In this document: positions 16,566 through 25,617 of the stretch, in pieces
How positions within the stretch are numbered: position 1 is the stretch's first letter
Layout of the letters: each line of letters opens with the position of its first letter
DNA from: Cyanobacteria bacterium FACHB-471
GTDB lineage: Bacteria > Cyanobacteriota > Cyanobacteriia > Elainellales > Elainellaceae
DNA: 64,000 nucleotides
NCBI GenBank assembly: GCA_014695345.1
Contig: JACJOC010000030.1
Span: 96,207 to 160,206, forward strand
Reading direction: 5' to 3'
Made by a program: the position numbers and the translations under genes
Notes under the pieces: generated by a model
The model's database searches: none
Told to the model about the DNA's origin: nothing
What the model saw: only the letters and a program-made list of their open reading frames with translations

Positions 16566-19500
16566 ATGACCTCATCGGTGCCCCCGCCCCTTCAGGTGTT
16601 CATCTCTTACTCTCACAAAGATGAAGAGTTGCGAGAAGAACTGGACATTCACCTGGCTAACTTAAAACGTCAGGGCAAGATTCAAGCGTGGCACGATCGC
16701 GCCATTGAAGCCGGAGACGAGTGGGATGCTGAAATCAAACACCAGCTCGAAACCGCAGACATTATTCTGCTGCTGATTACACCTCGCTTCGTCGCCTCAA
16801 ACTATTGCTATGACCTGGAGATGCAGCGAGCAGTGCAGCGCCACGATGAGGGCAGCGCACGAGTGATTCCGATCATTCTGAAGCCCTGTGATTGGCAAGA
16901 CAGCCCGTTTAGTAAGCTGCAAGTGCTGCCCAGAGATGCCAAGCCCGTCACCAAGTGGGATGACCGAGATGAAGCCTTTCTCAATGTTGTGCAAGGAATT
17001 CGTCGAGCCGTGGAGACGCTTCAGGCAAAAAAGTCTGAGGGGGTGCCTTTAGAAAAAGAGGCGATCGCCCCCACTCCTCCACTGCTCACGCCTGCCATCG
17101 GTACGGGCGAACGGGCATTGGGTACGAGCGAACGAGCATTGGGTAGGGGCGAACGGCCGTTCGCCCCTACGTTTTCTACCTATAAGGCGGAAACCTGGAC
17201 GGGACGAGCGGAAATTGTCGCTGACCTCACCGACGCTCTAGTTGCCGGATGCCGTCTGTTAATCATTCATGGGATGACGGGCATTGGCAAAACTGCCCTG
17301 GCTGAAAAATTAGCGGCAGATCTGATGGTGAATGGGGCTGATGGCACGAGCGATCGCCTCTTCCTACCGCCCGAAATCAAGTTTCACCGAATTTCCTTTG
17401 ACATTGGTACGCCGTCTACCGACTTTACACGAGGGGCGATCGCCATTTTGCAGGCGATCAGTGACGACACTGCCCAACAGTTGCCCGACGAACAAATTTT
17501 GCCCTACCTGCTCAAAGCGTTAGAGCAGCGTCCCTACTGGCTTCAGCTTGACTCGCTAGAATATCTGCTGCGCCAGTCTAGCGATGGCTCTTACCAGTTT
17601 GCCGATGCCGTCTGGGTCGAGTTTTTTGGGCAACTGCTCAACTCGCCCCGCAGCCAGAGCCGCCTGGTTCTCACTTCCCAGGCTCTCCCCACCGACCTGG
17701 TAGACCGAATCTACCGCTACGACCAGCTTTGGCACGAATATTCCCTGCGCGGACTGGAAGCTGACCACTGGCTTGACCTGCTCCGCAACTATGGCATTAC
17801 GCCATCTACTGATACTGAGCGTGACTATGTTTGTGCGATCGCCAGCTACTTTCAAGGACACCCGCTGATCCTCAAAATGATTGTAGGCGACATCCGTAGC
17901 CGCTTGTTTGGCGGCAGCATCACCAAATATTGGACGGAGTATTACAACTGCCAACCACACAACCCGCGCCAACCCTCCTCAACCCTGCGCCAAAGCCAGG
18001 AACAGCGAGCGCGTCAGTGGGTGAGTCAAACGATTCAACAACTGCCCGACCTGCCCCGCCAAATGCTTCAGCGCTGCGCTGTCTTTCGTCGCCCCGTTGC
18101 CGAATCGTTTTATTTGCAAATGCTGGAAGATGCCTCCGGACCAGAACGCACCGCCGCCCTCACTGCCCTCAAATCGCGCAACCTGGTTGAAGACATCGAC
18201 ATTCAAGCTGGACAAGTCCTAATTCAACAGCACAACCTGATCCGTGACAGCGCCTACGCCCAACTCAAAGCCACCCCTTCTACCTGGGAAACGGCAGAAC
18301 GCACCGCCGCTCATCTCTGGCTCACTGCCTACACCTCACCCCCTAACGCTGAGCGCATCGAAATTGTGCGCGGCTACTTGGAGGCGTTTGACCACTATTG
18401 TGAAGTGGAAAATTGGGAAAATGCTTGCAGGATTCTGGATATTCAAATTGATTCACCCACCCAGGAGCCTTTGCACTGGCAACTAGAAACCTGGGGATAC
18501 TACCGCGAGGAGATTGCACTTTACAAAAGGGTCTTACAAAAAACATCGACTGAGAGAGATGTCCTTTGGTTGCGAGGTTTGGGAATTGCATCTGATCGTT
18601 TAGGAAACTCTACTCAAGCAATTCAGCATCACCAACGAAGCCTGAAACTGGCTCGTGAAATGGGTGCCCTGGGCAGCGCAGCGAAAGCTCTAGGCAATTT
18701 GGGAAATGCGTACAATTCTCTAGGGCAGTATGAGCAGGCAATCGCTCATCACCAGCAAGATCTCACCGTTACCAGGGAAATTGGTGACAGACAGGGCGAA
18801 GGCAATACGTTAGGCAATTTGGGGAATGTGTACTATTCTCTGGGTCAGTATGAGCAGGCGATCGCCTACTATCAGCAATCGTTAGTTGTCAAACGGGAAA
18901 TTGGTAATTGTGCAGGGGAAGGCAATACATTAGGGAATCTGGGGAATGCGTACGATTTTCTGGGTCAGTATGAGCAGGCGATCGCCCACCATCAGCAATA
19001 TCTCACGATCGCTAGGGAGACTGGCAACAGGCGAGGTGAGGGTGCTGCGTTAGGGAATCTGGGGAATGCGTACAATTCTCTAGGGCAGTATGAGCAGGCG
19101 ATCACCTACCACCAGCAATCTCTCACCATTGCCAGGGAGATTGGTAACAGGCAGGGCGAAGGTATTGTGTTAGGCAATTTGGGGAATGCGTACAATTCTC
19201 TAGGGCAGTATGAGCAAGCAATCATCTACTACCAGCAATCTCTCACCATTGCTAGAGAGATTGGTGACAGGCAGGGCGAAGGCAATGCGTTAGGCAATCT
19301 GGGATGTGTGTACAATTCTCTGAGGCAGTATGAGCAGGCAATTACCTACCACCAGCAATATCTCACCATTGCTAGAGAGATTGGCGACAAGCGGGGGAAA
19401 GGTATTGCGTTAGTGAACTGGGGAGCAACGCAAATTAAATTACAGCAGTATCCAGAAGCACTGGCAAGCTCTATTGCAGCGTTAGCAATTTTTCGAGAAA

Positions 19501-19679
19501 TTGGCGATCGAGCTAACGAAGCTGAAGCCCTGAGGAATTTAGCAGAACTACACCAAAAACTGGGTGAGGCTGATGTGGCGCGAGAATATTGTGAGCAGGC
19601 GTTGGCGTTAGCAACAGAGCTAGGCATTCCGCTGGTGAAGGAGTGTCAAAAACTGTGGGAGGAGTTAGGTTTCCTCTAA
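16566..19679 (+). CDS. TIR-STAND ATPase-TPR protein, immunity-type
   Basis: The 1037-residue protein has a TIR domain at 1-150 (VFISYSHKDEELREEL; SNYCYDLEMQRA with Glu85). A linker with three heptapeptides follows at about 179-199, then a P-loop NTPase of the NB-ARC/NACHT (STAND) class. The Walker A is GMTGIGKTA at 236-244, and a Walker B-like WLQLDSLEYLL lies near 325-335. Residues 480-640 are a helical winged-helix-like region. The C-terminus is made of TPRs; six 40-residue copies at about 709-948 are nearly identical. Such proteins sense an invader through the repeats, oligomerise through the ATPase and activate the TIR effector. It may work with the upstream TIR gene. Confidence 0.85.
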   Translation: MTSSVPPPLQVFISYSHKDEELREELDIHLANLKRQGKIQAWHDRAIEAGDEWDAEIKHQLETADIILLLITPRFVASNYCYDLEMQRAVQRHDEGSARVIPIILKPCDWQDSPFSKLQVLPRDAKPVTKWDDRDEAFLNVVQGIRRAVETLQAKKSEGVPLEKEAIAPTPPLLTPAIGTGERALGTSERALGRGERPFAPTFSTYKAETWTGRAEIVADLTDALVAGCRLLIIHGMTGIGKTALAEKLAADLMVNGADGTSDRLFLPPEIKFHRISFDIGTPSTDFTRGAIAILQAISDDTAQQLPDEQILPYLLKALEQRPYWLQLDSLEYLLRQSSDGSYQFADAVWVEFFGQLLNSPRSQSRLVLTSQALPTDLVDRIYRYDQLWHEYSLRGLEADHWLDLLRNYGITPSTDTERDYVCAIASYFQGHPLILKMIVGDIRSRLFGGSITKYWTEYYNCQPHNPRQPSSTLRQSQEQRARQWVSQTIQQLPDLPRQMLQRCAVFRRPVAESFYLQMLEDASGPERTAALTALKSRNLVEDIDIQAGQVLIQQHNLIRDSAYAQLKATPSTWETAERTAAHLWLTAYTSPPNAERIEIVRGYLEAFDHYCEVENWENACRILDIQIDSPTQEPLHWQLETWGYYREEIALYKRVLQKTSTERDVLWLRGLGIASDRLGNSTQAIQHHQRSLKLAREMGALGSAAKALGNLGNAYNSLGQYEQAIAHHQQDLTVTREIGDRQGEGNTLGNLGNVYYSLGQYEQAIAYYQQSLVVKREIGNCAGEGNTLGNLGNAYDFLGQYEQAIAHHQQYLTIARETGNRRGEGAALGNLGNAYNSLGQYEQAITYHQQSLTIAREIGNRQGEGIVLGNLGNAYNSLGQYEQAIIYYQQSLTIAREIGDRQGEGNALGNLGCVYNSLRQYEQAITYHQQYLTIAREIGDKRGKGIALVNWGATQIKLQQYPEALASSIAALAIFREIGDRANEAEALRNLAELHQKLGEADVAREYCEQALALATELGIPLVKECQKLWEELGFL
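17100..17170. repeat. 21-nt triplication ending in a 28-bp palindrome, inside a gene
   Basis: Units at 17100-17120, 17121-17141 and 17142-17162 are near-copies encoding GTGERAL, GTSERAL and GRGERPF. The third unit forms the left part of a perfect 28-bp palindrome at 17143-17170 (GTAGGGGCGAACGG and its complement). The repeat lies in the linker between the TIR and ATPase domains and keeps the frame. Related 28-bp palindromes occur at 27690 and 46128. Confidence 0.85.
18690..19409 (+). repeat. Six 120-bp tandem repeats encoding TPR units
   Basis: Six consecutive 120-base units encode 40-residue TPRs of the kinesin-light-chain type with the core LGNLGNAYNSLGQYEQAI. The units are nearly identical at the DNA level (for example GGGCAGTATGAGCAGGC), unlike the diverged TPRs on either side. 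This points to recent expansion or gene conversion. Confidence 0.9.
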
Positions 19680-19708
19680 GGTATTTTGCATCAAGACTCG
19701 CTCAATGC

Positions 19709-20329
19709 TCAAACACTAGAATGCAAGTTGCGATCGCACAGTCCAAAGAACATCCGCAACAGTCCGAGCAAAATTGACATTTCACCAATGCCATACAGCA
19801 ACGATTCAGACACTTCACCCCTGGATGCTAGCTGGTAAAACTTCCACCCCTCACCCTTGGTGATAATACCGTAGATATCCATATCCCGCTCCATCTGACG
19901 GTTCACCCATTGGCAAGTGTGCATTTCTACCAAGCACTGGGCAACGCCTTGCTCGAAGTCATCCTTCTTAGCCTCAATGACGCATCCAAAGGGAGCTTCC
20001 AGATAGGCTCGTCGCTCAGCAATCAGGTAGTCCACATTGCCGCAAACTGTTGCCCCTTCCAGGTAAGCCCCCTTCCACACCTTCAAGCGTTCATAGCCCT
20101 CCAATCCTTCTTCACAGATGGCATCAATGAGCAGCGTTTTGGATACTTCTAGGCTTTCAAGGTCAAACCGCTGTAGGCGCTCCAACCGCTTGCAAAAGAA
20201 GTCAATGATGGGGGCTGGTTCTGCTGTCAGTTCCCATCGCTTTAGCTCAGTTATTCCCAGATGTTTAAAAGCTTCTCGGTAAGTAAAGCTGGGAAAAGGA
20301 CTCTTTCCTTGCTGAGTCGCTTGAGTCAT
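19709..20329 (-). CDS. Probable PD-(D/E)XK-like protein of unknown function
   Basis: The 206-residue protein has no signal peptide or membrane segment. The middle region reads VDYLIAERRAYLEAP, then CVIEAKKDDFEQGVAQ. An Asp, about 17 residues, then E-A-K followed by a helix with a Gln is the pattern of the PD-(D/E)XK nuclease fold; here Asp, Glu and Lys would be the catalytic triad. The family is unnamed to me but occurs in cyanobacteria. It converges on the TIR-STAND gene with a 29-base gap, so it may belong to the same defence patch or simply flank it. The nuclease assignment is inference from motif spacing. Confidence 0.55.
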   Translation of the reverse strand: MTQATQQGKSPFPSFTYREAFKHLGITELKRWELTAEPAPIIDFFCKRLERLQRFDLESLEVSKTLLIDAICEEGLEGYERLKVWKGAYLEGATVCGNVDYLIAERRAYLEAPFGCVIEAKKDDFEQGVAQCLVEMHTCQWVNRQMERDMDIYGIITKGEGWKFYQLASRGEVSESLLYGIGEMSILLGLLRMFFGLCDRNLHSSV

Positions 20330-20389
20330 AGGTCAATAGGAGAGAACAGGAACCTTTGATAGTAAGGTTGGCAACGAGTGTAAACTCCC

Positions 20390-21166
20390 TCAACTTCTAA
20401 CTGATAAGGGATTAAGCCAGAGCAAAATTGCATCTCTAAGCTGGTTCAAATCCCGGTAAACTTCCTGCTTAAAAAGCTGACCGATCGCATCTAGCGGCGT
20501 GAATATAGAACCAGTTTGCCAGCCAACTTCTTGCCCCAAGGGAGTCAGGTGACTGCCTTTGAGAATTTTTAGAGCAGTCATGTCAGGAAAGCGATTGAGC
20601 AAAGCTTCCGTCAAATCTTTGGTTTGATCAATGTCGTCGTTGTTGAACTTAATTAGTAGGTTGCGCCGCACCTGATATTGCCGCTCAATCAATTGGTTAG
20701 TTTCCTCAGGAGAAGGAACAAACTCAACCGCAAAGGCAGGTGAGAACTGAGTAAATTGCTCAACTAACGGGATCGATCGCCTTGCTGGAAAGTTGTTAAA
20801 CGAGATCAAAATATTCCCAGCTCGTTCCTGCGGATAGAGGCTACCGATCAGTAAATGCAGCTTGCAGCCCATGCTGTGACCGATGCCATAGACGGGCTGA
20901 TAACGCTTTTTGAAGACGTTGGTTTGCAGATAGTCTTGGGCGACGATAAAGTTTTGCAGAACTTGGCGGGCGATCGCTGTGTGATCCATCGTGTTCACAA
21001 ACGGAGTCGCAACAATGGCGTAGCCCTGACGCGCCAAGTTTTCTAGCAGCCAGCGATAGGTGACTTGAGGAGCCGCTGCTACAAATGCGCCCCCCAGAAA
21101 ATGTACGATCGCCGTCGGCCGAGAGGGCACCAGAATCCAATTTCCTGAAACTTCTTGCCAATCCAT
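20390..21166 (-). CDS. DUF1350 alpha/beta-hydrolase-like protein
   Basis: The ATG at 21166 (MDWQEVSGNW) is chosen because family members begin near this point. In-frame starts at 21178 and 21190 add only a short tail. The 258-residue protein has HFLGGAFVAAAPQVTYRWLL near the N-terminus and the nucleophile-elbow motif GHSMGCKLH near the middle, as in alpha/beta hydrolases. This matches the DUF1350 family of cyanobacteria and chloroplasts. Substrate and role are unknown. A late SHLTPLG could supply the catalytic His. Confidence 0.75.
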   Translation of the reverse strand: MDWQEVSGNWILVPSRPTAIVHFLGGAFVAAAPQVTYRWLLENLARQGYAIVATPFVNTMDHTAIARQVLQNFIVAQDYLQTNVFKKRYQPVYGIGHSMGCKLHLLIGSLYPQERAGNILISFNNFPARRSIPLVEQFTQFSPAFAVEFVPSPEETNQLIERQYQVRRNLLIKFNNDDIDQTKDLTEALLNRFPDMTALKILKGSHLTPLGQEVGWQTGSIFTPLDAIGQLFKQEVYRDLNQLRDAILLWLNPLSVRS

Positions 21167-21250
21167 TGCCCCAATCATTCTCCAAGCCAATCAACCTTCT
21201 TTATCCTAAGTGCTTGGATTGGAGATGTGTAAAGGAGTGACGGGTTGAGG

Positions 21251-22195
21251 CTACACAACCCAAGGATCGGGAATCTCTTCAGGAATAAAAAACTCCTGGT
21301 TGCGTTCAGGCTGGGTAATTTCGAGATAGATGTGTTCTAGCTTTACTGGATAGCGGGAAACGGATTCCAGCGGAATGCCGGCAAATCGATCGAGGATTTC
21401 TTTTAACTCCAGCGATTCTGGTAGCCAGAAGGCAAGATCGCTGCCATAACGTCGAGGGGTGAACCCGGATTCACGGGCACGGGCGATCGCCTCTTCTTCC
21501 TGCACTGTTTGCACCACCACAACTTCCTTAGCGGGAATAGACTGCTGCAACTCCTCCAGGGTGCCTTCTGCCATCAGTTGACCACCTTTAAGAATGCCAA
21601 TGCGCTGACACAGCCGTTCTGCTTCATCCAATAGGTGCGTAGTCAGGAGGACAGTGATTCCCTGTCCCTTAAGCTGGCGAATCAGTTCCCAAATTTCGTA
21701 GCGGGCTTCGATGTCCAGTCCGGTTGTGGGTTCATCTAGAATGACCAGTTTAGGCTGGTGAACAAGGGCGATCGCCATACTCAGTCTTCGCTGCATTCCG
21801 CCGCTGAGTGTTTCTGCTGGACTGTTGGCGCGATCGCTCAAATTCACCGCTTCGAGGCAATCTTGCACCTGCTGTCGCCGCTGTGTGCGAGAGAGTCCAT
21901 AAATCTGAGCAAAAAAGTTGAGATTCTCGGCACAGGTAAGACTGCGATAGAGCAGATTTTCCTGAGGCGCAACGCCAATCAGTTTCTTTGTTACTTCTGA
22001 AACTGTTCGTCCGCCAACTTTAACGACTCCGCTGTCTGCCTGCAACAGATTACAGATGATGTTAATCGTGGTGGTTTTGCCTGCGCCATTGGGACCCAAC
22101 AATCCATAGATTTCGCCTGCGTGGATTGATAGGTTCAGGTCTTGCAGAACGGGGCGATCGCCATAGCGTTTGTTGAGATGTTGAATTTGCAGCAC
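21251..22195 (-). CDS. ABC-2 type exporter ATP-binding protein
   Basis: The GTG at 22195 follows AGGAGA, which lies inside the end of the permease gene; an upstream frame extension would overlap that gene. The 314-residue protein has Walker A GPNGAGKTT, signature LSGGMQRRLS and Walker B LVILDEPTTGLD, then a 90-residue C-terminal extension typical of DrrA/CcmA-type exporters. With the adjacent permease it forms a two-gene transporter moving a lipid, drug or polysaccharide out of the cytoplasm. The substrate is not predictable. Confidence 0.85.
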   Translation of the reverse strand: MLQIQHLNKRYGDRPVLQDLNLSIHAGEIYGLLGPNGAGKTTTINIICNLLQADSGVVKVGGRTVSEVTKKLIGVAPQENLLYRSLTCAENLNFFAQIYGLSRTQRRQQVQDCLEAVNLSDRANSPAETLSGGMQRRLSMAIALVHQPKLVILDEPTTGLDIEARYEIWELIRQLKGQGITVLLTTHLLDEAERLCQRIGILKGGQLMAEGTLEELQQSIPAKEVVVVQTVQEEEAIARARESGFTPRRYGSDLAFWLPESLELKEILDRFAGIPLESVSRYPVKLEHIYLEITQPERNQEFFIPEEIPDPWVV

Positions 22196-22200
22196 AGATG

Positions 22201-22974
22201 CTAAAGTCTCCTTTCTCGCCAAACCATTCGCCGATAGGCTAGCCAACCACCAGCCACCATCAGCACTGCAAAAATCACCAAAAACCAGAAGTGAGAGGAA
22301 ATTTTGCTTATGCCATCACCAATTGCAGAAACACCTGTCAGCGCCAGATTCATGTGGTAAATCGGGTTAAACTCGGCAATTTCCAGCAATGTTTCTGGAA
22401 ATAGCTCTGGTGGCAGGAATGCTCCTCCCAAAATCAGCAGCGGCACGCCAAAGGTTGCGACCAGGGCATTCACATCTTCAGTGCGACGGGCGAACTGGGT
22501 ACCTAGGATAAACCCAACTCCGACGTAAGCGGCAATGCTAAGCAGAATGATAGCGATCGCCAATCCCCACGACCCGTTGAACTCTGCACCTAAGAGAGCG
22601 GCGATCGCATACACCAGCAAACTCTGCCCAATTCCAATACAGCTATGAGCCAGAAAAATTCCCAGGAAATAAGACGTACCGCTAAGAGGCGAGATAAATA
22701 GCCGCTTCAGCGTGTGTTGCTCTCGCTCAGAAACAACCGTGGCGACACTTCCACCCAAACAGCTAAAAAATAAAGCCGCTCCCACTAAAGTTGCCGGAGC
22801 TGCCCGCTCAAACGCATCCCCAGTTGAAAGCTGTGCCCGTTCTGCCAGAATGTAGCCGTTTAACAGCAGCACGGAGACTGGAAAGATTGCCCAGAAAATT
22901 AGCGATCGCCTCCGCCTGCCCAACTCAGTCAAAATTCGCTGCGCGACTGCCAGTGTTTCCCGCCAATACTTCAA
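22201..22974 (-). CDS. ABC-2 type exporter permease
   Basis: The TTG start at 22974 has AAGGA eight bases upstream. The 257-residue product has six membrane helices. The conserved ABC-2 segment EREQHTLKRLFISPLSGTSY lies after the second helix and PLLILGGAFLPPELFP after the fifth. It ends six bases before the GTG of the ATPase gene, so the two are co-translated. Together they should make a homodimeric-type exporter in the cytoplasmic membrane. Confidence 0.85.
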   Translation of the reverse strand: MKYWRETLAVAQRILTELGRRRRSLIFWAIFPVSVLLLNGYILAERAQLSTGDAFERAAPATLVGAALFFSCLGGSVATVVSEREQHTLKRLFISPLSGTSYFLGIFLAHSCIGIGQSLLVYAIAALLGAEFNGSWGLAIAIILLSIAAYVGVGFILGTQFARRTEDVNALVATFGVPLLILGGAFLPPELFPETLLEIAEFNPIYHMNLALTGVSAIGDGISKISSHFWFLVIFAVLMVAGGWLAYRRMVWRERRL

Positions 22975-23160
22975 CGCCGTGTCCTTACTGACAGAACCGA
23001 TGTGATCATAACCTGAACAGTTGATTTAAGAACTTAATTAATTTAGAGGCTTACAATGCGTGATCTTTGTCACAGGCGAAAGAGCATTATTCAGACAAAA
23101 TTAGCGGGTTCTTAATTTAATTAAAGCTTAGAATTTTCCTGCATCATCGAAGTGAGCAGT

Positions 23161-23475
23161 ATGAGTAACTATGAATTGATCAGGGATGCAATCATAAATA
23201 AAAAGCAAGTGGTTGCTGTCTACAAAGGATACCGACGCGAAATGTGTCCGCATACTCTTGGGTGGAAAGGCAATAAACAACAATGTCTCTTTTATCAGTT
23301 TGGAGGCGATAGTAGTAGTGGAGCCATTCTTCCGGGATCTGATAGAAACTGGCGATGCATTCTAGTAGATGAACTTGAAGATGTCTTGATCCAAGATGGT
23401 TCTTGGCACACAGCCAAGAATCATATTCGTCATCAAACCTGTGTTGATCATATTGATATAGAAGCTTCCCTCTAA
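23161..23475 (+). CDS. Small unknown protein upstream of an OLD nuclease
   Basis: An upstream GTG at 23152 is also possible; the ATG at 23161 has GAAGTGA about ten bases before it. The 104-residue protein (NYELIRDAIINKKQVVAVYK, then CPHTLGWKGNKQQCLFYQ) has the layout of a WYL-like ligand-sensing beta barrel: an N-terminal helix, VVAVYKGYRRE and a Pro-His-Thr-Leu-Gly turn. That resemblance is weak and by eye. It lies 28 bases before the OLD-family gene on the same strand, and both are AT-rich and HIP1-free. It may be a regulator or partner of the nuclease. Confidence 0.6.
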   Translation: MSNYELIRDAIINKKQVVAVYKGYRREMCPHTLGWKGNKQQCLFYQFGGDSSSGAILPGSDRNWRCILVDELEDVLIQDGSWHTAKNHIRHQTCVDHIDIEASL

Positions 23476-23503
23476 AGTTTTTTGCAAATTTCTGATTAAT
23501 TTT

Positions 23504-25354
23504 ATGCTGTTAGAGAAACTTACAGTTCAAAATTTTCGATGCCATGAAATCTTACTGGATTTGCCTATACACAAACTGACTGTATTTATTGGTGAAAATG
23601 ACTCTGGAAAAACCGCACTTTTAGACGCTCTATGTATACTTTTAACCTCCAAGCTACCTGTTTTATCGGATTTTAGACAATTAGATGGAGGAGATAAATC
23701 TGAAGAAATCCTTATCTCTGGAACATTTAGAATTGAAGAACATGATTCAATTCCTAAAGAATTTTGTTCTTTGGATGGCAAAAATTTCATATTGACTAAA
23801 ACCTTCAAAGAGAAGGCTCCTACTTTTGAGATAGACTGTCTCGGTTTTGAGGATGAACGATTTAATTCCTTTGAAAATCAACAAGCTCTTATTCAAAAGG
23901 AATTACTTGAGAGTTTAGGCATTGCACCAGGTAGAAATGCCGCTGAAAGAGTAGCGCAGTTTAAGCAGAAAGTGGATTTGGACGATATACCAAGAGCAGA
24001 ATGTAGGAAAGCTATAAATTTCAATCAAATTTCTGAGTACCTTCCACGTTTTGAGTATATTTCCTCGTCGGAGTACAAACAGCCTGATAGTTTAATCCAG
24101 AGAACACTACAGGGAGTTACTGATTCATTCATGCGACCAATAGATTCAGAAACACAAAAGAGTGAACTCCTCCCTGTACTAGCTGAGATTAAAGAACACC
24201 TTCAAAATGCTCTAAACGAAAAAATTAATGAAATTACAGAGATTCTGAAACGTTTTTATCCTCATCTTAAGTCTGTTCAAGTTAACTCTAATATTGATTT
24301 TTTGAAGAGTTTTACTACCGCAAGCTTAATGCTTGATTTCGGGGATGGGCCTCAACTCCTCAGCACCTTTGGAGAGGGGACAAAGAAAAAAGTATGGATG
24401 TGTCTATTGGACTGGGAAAAGCAAGTACAACAGAAAGAGACGAACTCTGTTTTTCGTGTATATGATGAACCTGATATTAATCTTGACTATTCCGCAGAAC
24501 GAAAATTGTTTCTGGGAATAATAAATTCTATTAATGTAGAGGGATCACGAATCCAATCGGTAGTATCCACTCACTCAGTTACATTAATAGATCGTGCGCC
24601 TATTGAATCAATTAGACTTATTAAGGTCAAGCCTGAAAATACTAGAGAAGTTGAATTTTTTGACGGGAACATAGCAGAGAACGTAATTCCTTTCATATTT
24701 AATGTTGGGCATTCAGTTGGAATTTCTAATTCATTAGTTTTGTATGAAAAGGCATTTCTTGTTGTTGAAGGAGAATCTGAGGAGAATGCTCTTCCAATTA
24801 TGTACAAACATCTATACAGACGCTCTTTCTTGGAAGATGGAATTGTCTTGGTCAATTTGCATACTTACTCCTCTTGGAAAACAACCTTAAAATTTCTAGG
24901 GCGTTATAGATCTCACATAACAGTAGTTTTATTGGACGAAGATTGCAGAACAACAAGTCCTGGCGCACGTTTGACTGCTGAAGCATTAGAACTATTAGAT
25001 TACCCTGCTGACTTTATCAACTCTAGTTGTTCCTTTATTGGCTCAAAGGAATTTGAAGATGCTTTTCAAAGCGGTGATATCGTCGCAACATTAAATAAGT
25101 GTTATCCAAGAGATGATTCTAAACCTTGGCAAAATACAGATGTAGATCAATTCCGGGTAGCAGGATGTAAGTTCGGATCTAATCTAGTCGATTATGTTCG
25201 GAGTAACTGCGTTAGAACCTTGCGCTCATCAATGAGTAAACCTGAGTTTGCTGCAAAACTTGCATATCATTGTTCCACTCCTTCTCAAATCCCATCAGCA
25301 ATTCATAATGTCTTTCAAAAATTAAGGCAAAAGGCAGGAATCATAGATGGATAA
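23504..25354 (+). CDS. OLD-family ATP-dependent endonuclease
   Basis: The 616-residue protein starts with an ABC/SMC-type ATPase head (LTVQNFRCHEILLDL; Walker A GENDSGKTALLDAL at about 30-43). The second ATPase half has STFGEGTKKKVWM, Walker B-like VYDEPDINLD and the switch His in VVSTHSVTLID. After residue 420 comes a TOPRIM nuclease domain (FLVVEGESEENALPI with the catalytic Glu; VVLLDEDCR with the Asp pair). This is the class 1 OLD architecture, shared with Gabija GajA. No GajB helicase follows. The gene lacks HIP1 sites and is AT-rich compared with its flanks, as expected for transferred defence DNA. Confidence 0.85.
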   Translation: MLLEKLTVQNFRCHEILLDLPIHKLTVFIGENDSGKTALLDALCILLTSKLPVLSDFRQLDGGDKSEEILISGTFRIEEHDSIPKEFCSLDGKNFILTKTFKEKAPTFEIDCLGFEDERFNSFENQQALIQKELLESLGIAPGRNAAERVAQFKQKVDLDDIPRAECRKAINFNQISEYLPRFEYISSSEYKQPDSLIQRTLQGVTDSFMRPIDSETQKSELLPVLAEIKEHLQNALNEKINEITEILKRFYPHLKSVQVNSNIDFLKSFTTASLMLDFGDGPQLLSTFGEGTKKKVWMCLLDWEKQVQQKETNSVFRVYDEPDINLDYSAERKLFLGIINSINVEGSRIQSVVSTHSVTLIDRAPIESIRLIKVKPENTREVEFFDGNIAENVIPFIFNVGHSVGISNSLVLYEKAFLVVEGESEENALPIMYKHLYRRSFLEDGIVLVNLHTYSSWKTTLKFLGRYRSHITVVLLDEDCRTTSPGARLTAEALELLDYPADFINSSCSFIGSKEFEDAFQSGDIVATLNKCYPRDDSKPWQNTDVDQFRVAGCKFGSNLVDYVRSNCVRTLRSSMSKPEFAAKLAYHCSTPSQIPSAIHNVFQKLRQKAGIIDG

Positions 25355-25407
25355 TAGATGGCGAATGGTTTAATTCAAGTTCTGTGGTAGGAAAAGAGGT
25401 TTAGCAA

Positions 25408-25617
25408 ATGAATTCACCGTTAAGATTGCTAGACGTTGTTGCATTACTTGAAAACCTGCCAGAGTTAGGCTTGTATCGTGGGCAGGTTGGAACTGTTGTT
25501 GAAGTGTATAAACCTGGGATATTTGAAGTTGAATTTAGCGATTTGCAAGGAAAAACCTACGCACTAGAAACTTTGACCGATAGACAATTATGGCGCTGCA
25601 CCATCAACCTCTTGTAG
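25408..25617 (+). CDS. DUF4926 small protein
   Basis: The 69-residue protein, LLDVVALLENLPELGLYRGQ then VGTVVEVYKPGIFEVEFSD, is a clear DUF4926 member, a small SH3-like beta barrel. AGAGG lies about ten bases before the ATG. DUF4926 genes are often near toxin-like or DUF6883 genes; here it follows the OLD nuclease by 53 bases. Whether it belongs to that module or is a stray acquisition is unclear. Function is unknown. Confidence 0.8.
   Translation: MNSPLRLLDVVALLENLPELGLYRGQVGTVVEVYKPGIFEVEFSDLQGKTYALETLTDRQLWRCTINLL

Noticed and set aside
16163..16567. 134-codon leftward frame rich in Ser, Lys, Cys and Phe heptapeptides between the TIR genes
   Set aside because: It is produced by the 21-nt repeat array; there is no ribosome-binding site, and the composition does not look like a folded protein.
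18690..19409. Regular 120-base repeats considered as a CRISPR array
   Set aside because: The whole unit repeats with no unique spacers and encodes TPR motifs in frame.
20441..20456. GGTTCAAATCCCGG, similar to a tRNA T-loop
   Set aside because: It lies inside the DUF1350 coding region and the surrounding bases cannot form the other tRNA arms.
23504..25354. Complete Gabija system
   Set aside because: The OLD/GajA-like nuclease is present but no UvrD-type GajB helicase follows; the next gene is a DUF4926 protein.
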